Part shown: piece by piece, positions 7,243-8,782 of the stretch
How positions within the stretch are numbered: the first letter of the stretch is position 1
Layout of the letters: the number at the start of each line of letters is the position of its first letter
DNA from: Prevotellaceae bacterium
Lineage (GTDB): Bacteria > Bacteroidota > Bacteroidia > Bacteroidales > UBA932
Direction: 5' to 3'
NCBI GenBank assembly: GCA_031259645.1
Contig: JAIRLC010000123.1
Coordinates: 1 to 8,782, forward strand
DNA length: 8,782 nt
Made by a program: the position numbers and the translations under genes
Notes under the pieces: model-generated
Databases searched by the model: none
What the model was told of the DNA's origin: nothing
Seen by the model: only the letters and a program-made list of their open reading frames with translations

Positions 7243-8505
7243 TTATCTGATTATTGTTTGGTCGCGGTGAGGTCCCACAGAGATAATTTTAACCGGAACG
7301 CCGGTTTCTTTTTCAATAAAGCGGACGTAGGTCATCAGTTCAAAAGGCAACTCCTCTTCACTGCGTAATCCGGAAAGCGGCTTTTTCCACCCCTTAAACT
7401 CCTTATATACAGGCTCTATAGAATCGTTTATTTCAAAAGGAAATTGATGAATTTCTTCTCCCCTTATGCGATAGGCCACCGCTACTTTAATGGTTTCGAA
7501 GTCATCAAGGACGTCGGCCTTGGTCATCAGGAGCTGGGTGACGCCGCTGAGCATGACCGAGTACTTGAGGGCGACCAAATCGAGCCAGCCGGTGCGACGC
7601 GGCCGGCCGGTGGTGGCGCCAAATTCATGACCCATCTGGCGTATGTTTTTACCGGTTTCATCGTTTAATTCCGTAGGAAAGGGGCCGCCGCCCACCCGCG
7701 TGCAATAGGCTTTGAACACCCCCATGACCTCGCCTATTTTGCCGGGCGCCAAACCAAGCCCTGTGCAAGCGCCGGCACAGATGGTGTTGGAAGACGTCAC
7801 ATAAGGATACGATCCGAAGTCAATATCGAGCAGCGAGCCCTGCGCGCCTTCGGCCAAAATTTTATGGTTATTATTCAAACATTCGTTAAGCACGTATTCA
7901 CTTTCCACGAAAGTAAACTGTTTGAGCGCTTCGATGCTATTTATCCATTGTTTTTCGTAGTCGTCGATCTGATATTTAAAATCAAACTGTTTGAGAAATT
8001 CAACATGTTTGGCCTTCAGCGCCCGGTAGCGTTTGGGAAACAGCGGCGAAAGGATATCGCCCACACGCAGGCCGTTGCGCCCGGTTTTGTCCATGTAGGC
8101 AGGCCCGATACCTTTGAGGGTAGAGCCTATTTTTGTTTTTCCTTTCGCGGCTTCCGAAGCCGCATCAATAATACGGTGGGTAGGCAAAATGAGGTGGGCT
8201 TTTTTAGAAATAAGCAACCGGCCGGTCACATCCACGCCCAAATCCCGGATGGCGTTAATCTCATCCAGCAGGATGACGGGGTCAATCACCACGCCGTTAC
8301 CGATAAGGTTGGTCACCTTATCACGGAAAATACCCGAAGGGATGGTGTGAAGAACAAATTTATTGTGTTCAAATTCAAGCGAATGTCCGGCATTAGGACC
8401 TCCCTGAAAACGCGCAATAATATTATAGGAAGGCGTCAGCACATCCACAATTTTGCCTTTGCCCTCATCACCCCATTGTAAGCCAAGAACTACATCTGCT
8501 CTCAT
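7243..8505 (-). CDS. purA: Adenylosuccinate synthetase (IMP-aspartate ligase)
   Basis: PurA catalyses the GTP-dependent joining of IMP and L-aspartate to adenylosuccinate, the first committed step from IMP to AMP, in the cytoplasm. The 420-residue length is normal for bacteria. The N-terminal loop QWGDEGKGK carries D13 (residues 12-18 are GDEGKGK) and the catalytic histidine is H41 in GGPNAGH, the same numbering as in E. coli. Other signatures are KIGSTLKGIGPAYMDKTGR (IMP site, about 125-143), the aspartate/IMP loop TTGRPRRTGWLD and the guanine-recognising TKAD motif. The protein ends at ISVGPHRDQTIIR. The usual loop is GRRRRTGW; the Pro in GRPRRTGW is a mild variation seen in family members. 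The ATG at 8505 is chosen because it gives the canonical start just before DVVLGLQWGDEGKGK and lies just downstream of a good promoter. Confidence in function is very high. Confidence 0.98.
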   Translation of the reverse strand: MRADVVLGLQWGDEGKGKIVDVLTPSYNIIARFQGGPNAGHSLEFEHNKFVLHTIPSGIFRDKVTNLIGNGVVIDPVILLDEINAIRDLGVDVTGRLLISKKAHLILPTHRIIDAASEAAKGKTKIGSTLKGIGPAYMDKTGRNGLRVGDILSPLFPKRYRALKAKHVEFLKQFDFKYQIDDYEKQWINSIEALKQFTFVESEYVLNECLNNNHKILAEGAQGSLLDIDFGSYPYVTSSNTICAGACTGLGLAPGKIGEVMGVFKAYCTRVGGGPFPTELNDETGKNIRQMGHEFGATTGRPRRTGWLDLVALKYSVMLSGVTQLLMTKADVLDDFETIKVAVAYRIRGEEIHQFPFEINDSIEPVYKEFKGWKKPLSGLRSEEELPFELMTYVRFIEKETGVPVKIISVGPHRDQTIIR

Positions 8506-8509
8506 AAAA

Positions 8510-8557
8510 ATAAAGGTTTTAAAAACCCTACAAAGGTACGTTTTTTAAAACCTTTAT
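8510..8557. repeat. Perfect 16-bp inverted repeat bracketing the purA promoter
   Basis: The left arm ATAAAGGTTTTAAAAA (8510-8525) is the exact reverse complement of the right arm TTTTTAAAACCTTTAT (8542-8557), with a 16-base spacer (8526-8541). The spacer contains the likely purA -7 element. The left arm ends four bases before the purA start codon. RNA entering from the upstream minus-strand gene (stop at 8591) would contain both arms and could fold into a long hairpin followed by UUUUAUG. RNA starting at the purA promoter would contain only the left arm. It could be a terminator for the upstream gene, a paired operator, or both. Confidence 0.85.
8531..8538 (-). promoter_or_regulatory. Likely -7 promoter element of purA
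   Basis: On the minus strand this reads TACCTTTG, a full match to TAnnTTTG. It sits 26 bases upstream of the purA ATG, implying transcription from about 8524-8527 and a leader of only about 20 nt. No clear TTTG is present at the -33 distance; instead that area is occupied by the right arm of the inverted repeat, which hints at regulation by a DNA-binding protein. Confidence 0.55.
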
Positions 8558-8590
8558 CCGCGTGTCGGAAGATAAATTTATCAACAACGT

Positions 8591-8782
8591 TTATTTCAGT
8601 ACTTCCACATAGTCCCTGATTATATACGACATGCCGTTTTCATAATGAATAGTCAGTTCATACCAGTAAGTTCCCCTTGCCACATTAGCGGAATTGAACC
8701 AACTGGCTCCTCTAATCGCATCTTCCCGGCGACGGATGTAATAGACCTGATTCCCCCACGTATTGACCACCCTCATGGTAGC
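8591..8782 (-). CDS. C-terminal end of a protein with a gliding-motility/T9SS type B-like (CHU_C) sorting domain; 5' end outside window
   Basis: Only the last 63 codons lie in the window; the frame is open through the right edge, so the internal ATG at 8776 is not a start. The segment MRVVNTWGNQVYYI, then a tryptophan (ASWFN), then VARGTYWYELTIHYENG and finally DYVEVLK follows the pattern of the gliding motility-associated C-terminal domain: N-x-W-G-x-x-V-[YF], a central W, G-[TV]-Y-x-[YF], and a closing beta strand. In the Bacteroidota this domain directs large exported proteins through the type IX secretion system. The full protein is therefore probably secreted or cell-surface, but its effector domains cannot be seen. 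The call is from a short match; a generic beta-sandwich surface domain is the main alternative. Confidence 0.7.
   Translation of the reverse strand, partial: ATMRVVNTWGNQVYYIRRREDAIRGASWFNSANVARGTYWYELTIHYENGMSYIIRDYVEVLK

Noticed and set aside
7864..8481. Plus-strand open frame of 205 codons
   Set aside because: It is antisense to purA, whose catalytic motifs are unmistakable.
8591..8776. A complete small gene of 61 codons starting at 8776
   Set aside because: The frame continues upstream to the window edge and the sequence matches the end of a CHU_C-type domain, so the ATG is internal.
1..8782. CRISPR array, tRNA/rRNA genes, phage or defence island
   Set aside because: No regularly spaced repeats, no cloverleaf-like or rRNA sequence and no recognisable phage or defence genes were seen on either strand.

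Overview
The window looks like a chromosomal stretch of an anaerobic member of the Bacteroidota, probably order Bacteroidales. The evidence is AT-rich leaders without clear Shine-Dalgarno sequences, several TAnnTTTG (-7 type) promoter elements, an M16 zinc protease and an Ig-like repeat protein of Bacteroidota style, and the end of a protein with a gliding-motility/type IX secretion (CHU_C-like) C-terminal domain. No tRNA, rRNA, CRISPR array or phage module was seen.

Layout. Positions 1-1937 (minus) hold most of a secreted M16 metallopeptidase, cut by the left edge. Positions 2129-3250 (minus) hold the C-terminal half of a melibiase-type glycoside hydrolase. Its N-terminal half is absent and it is probably a pseudogene. 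Positions 3257-3884 are a decayed patch: AT-rich DNA, small hairpins, a frameshifted remnant of what looks like an ISAs1-family transposase (plus), and an unrecognised, frameshifted coding-like fragment (minus). Positions 3930-5585 (plus) encode an MFS transporter with its own likely promoter. It converges, with only 12 bp between stop codons, on a minus-strand gene at 5598-7121 for a secreted Ig-like/repeat surface protein. Upstream of that on the same strand is purA (7243-8505). The right edge (8591-8782, minus) holds the last 63 codons of a T9SS-type cargo or cell-surface protein.

Functionally this is a mixed housekeeping/envelope neighbourhood rather than a coherent operon system. PurA makes AMP from IMP. 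The M16 protease, the Ig-like protein and the CHU_C-type protein are envelope or exported proteins. The MFS protein is an inner-membrane transporter of unknown substrate. The glycoside hydrolase fragment is a relic of carbohydrate use.

I did not find a convincing new multi-gene system. The items most worth a second look are a perfect 16-bp inverted repeat bracketing the purA promoter, a tandem Cys-x-x-Phe-acidic repeat at the very end of the 507-residue surface protein, an apparent extra membrane hairpin in the transporter, and the IS/gene graveyard at 3240-3890.
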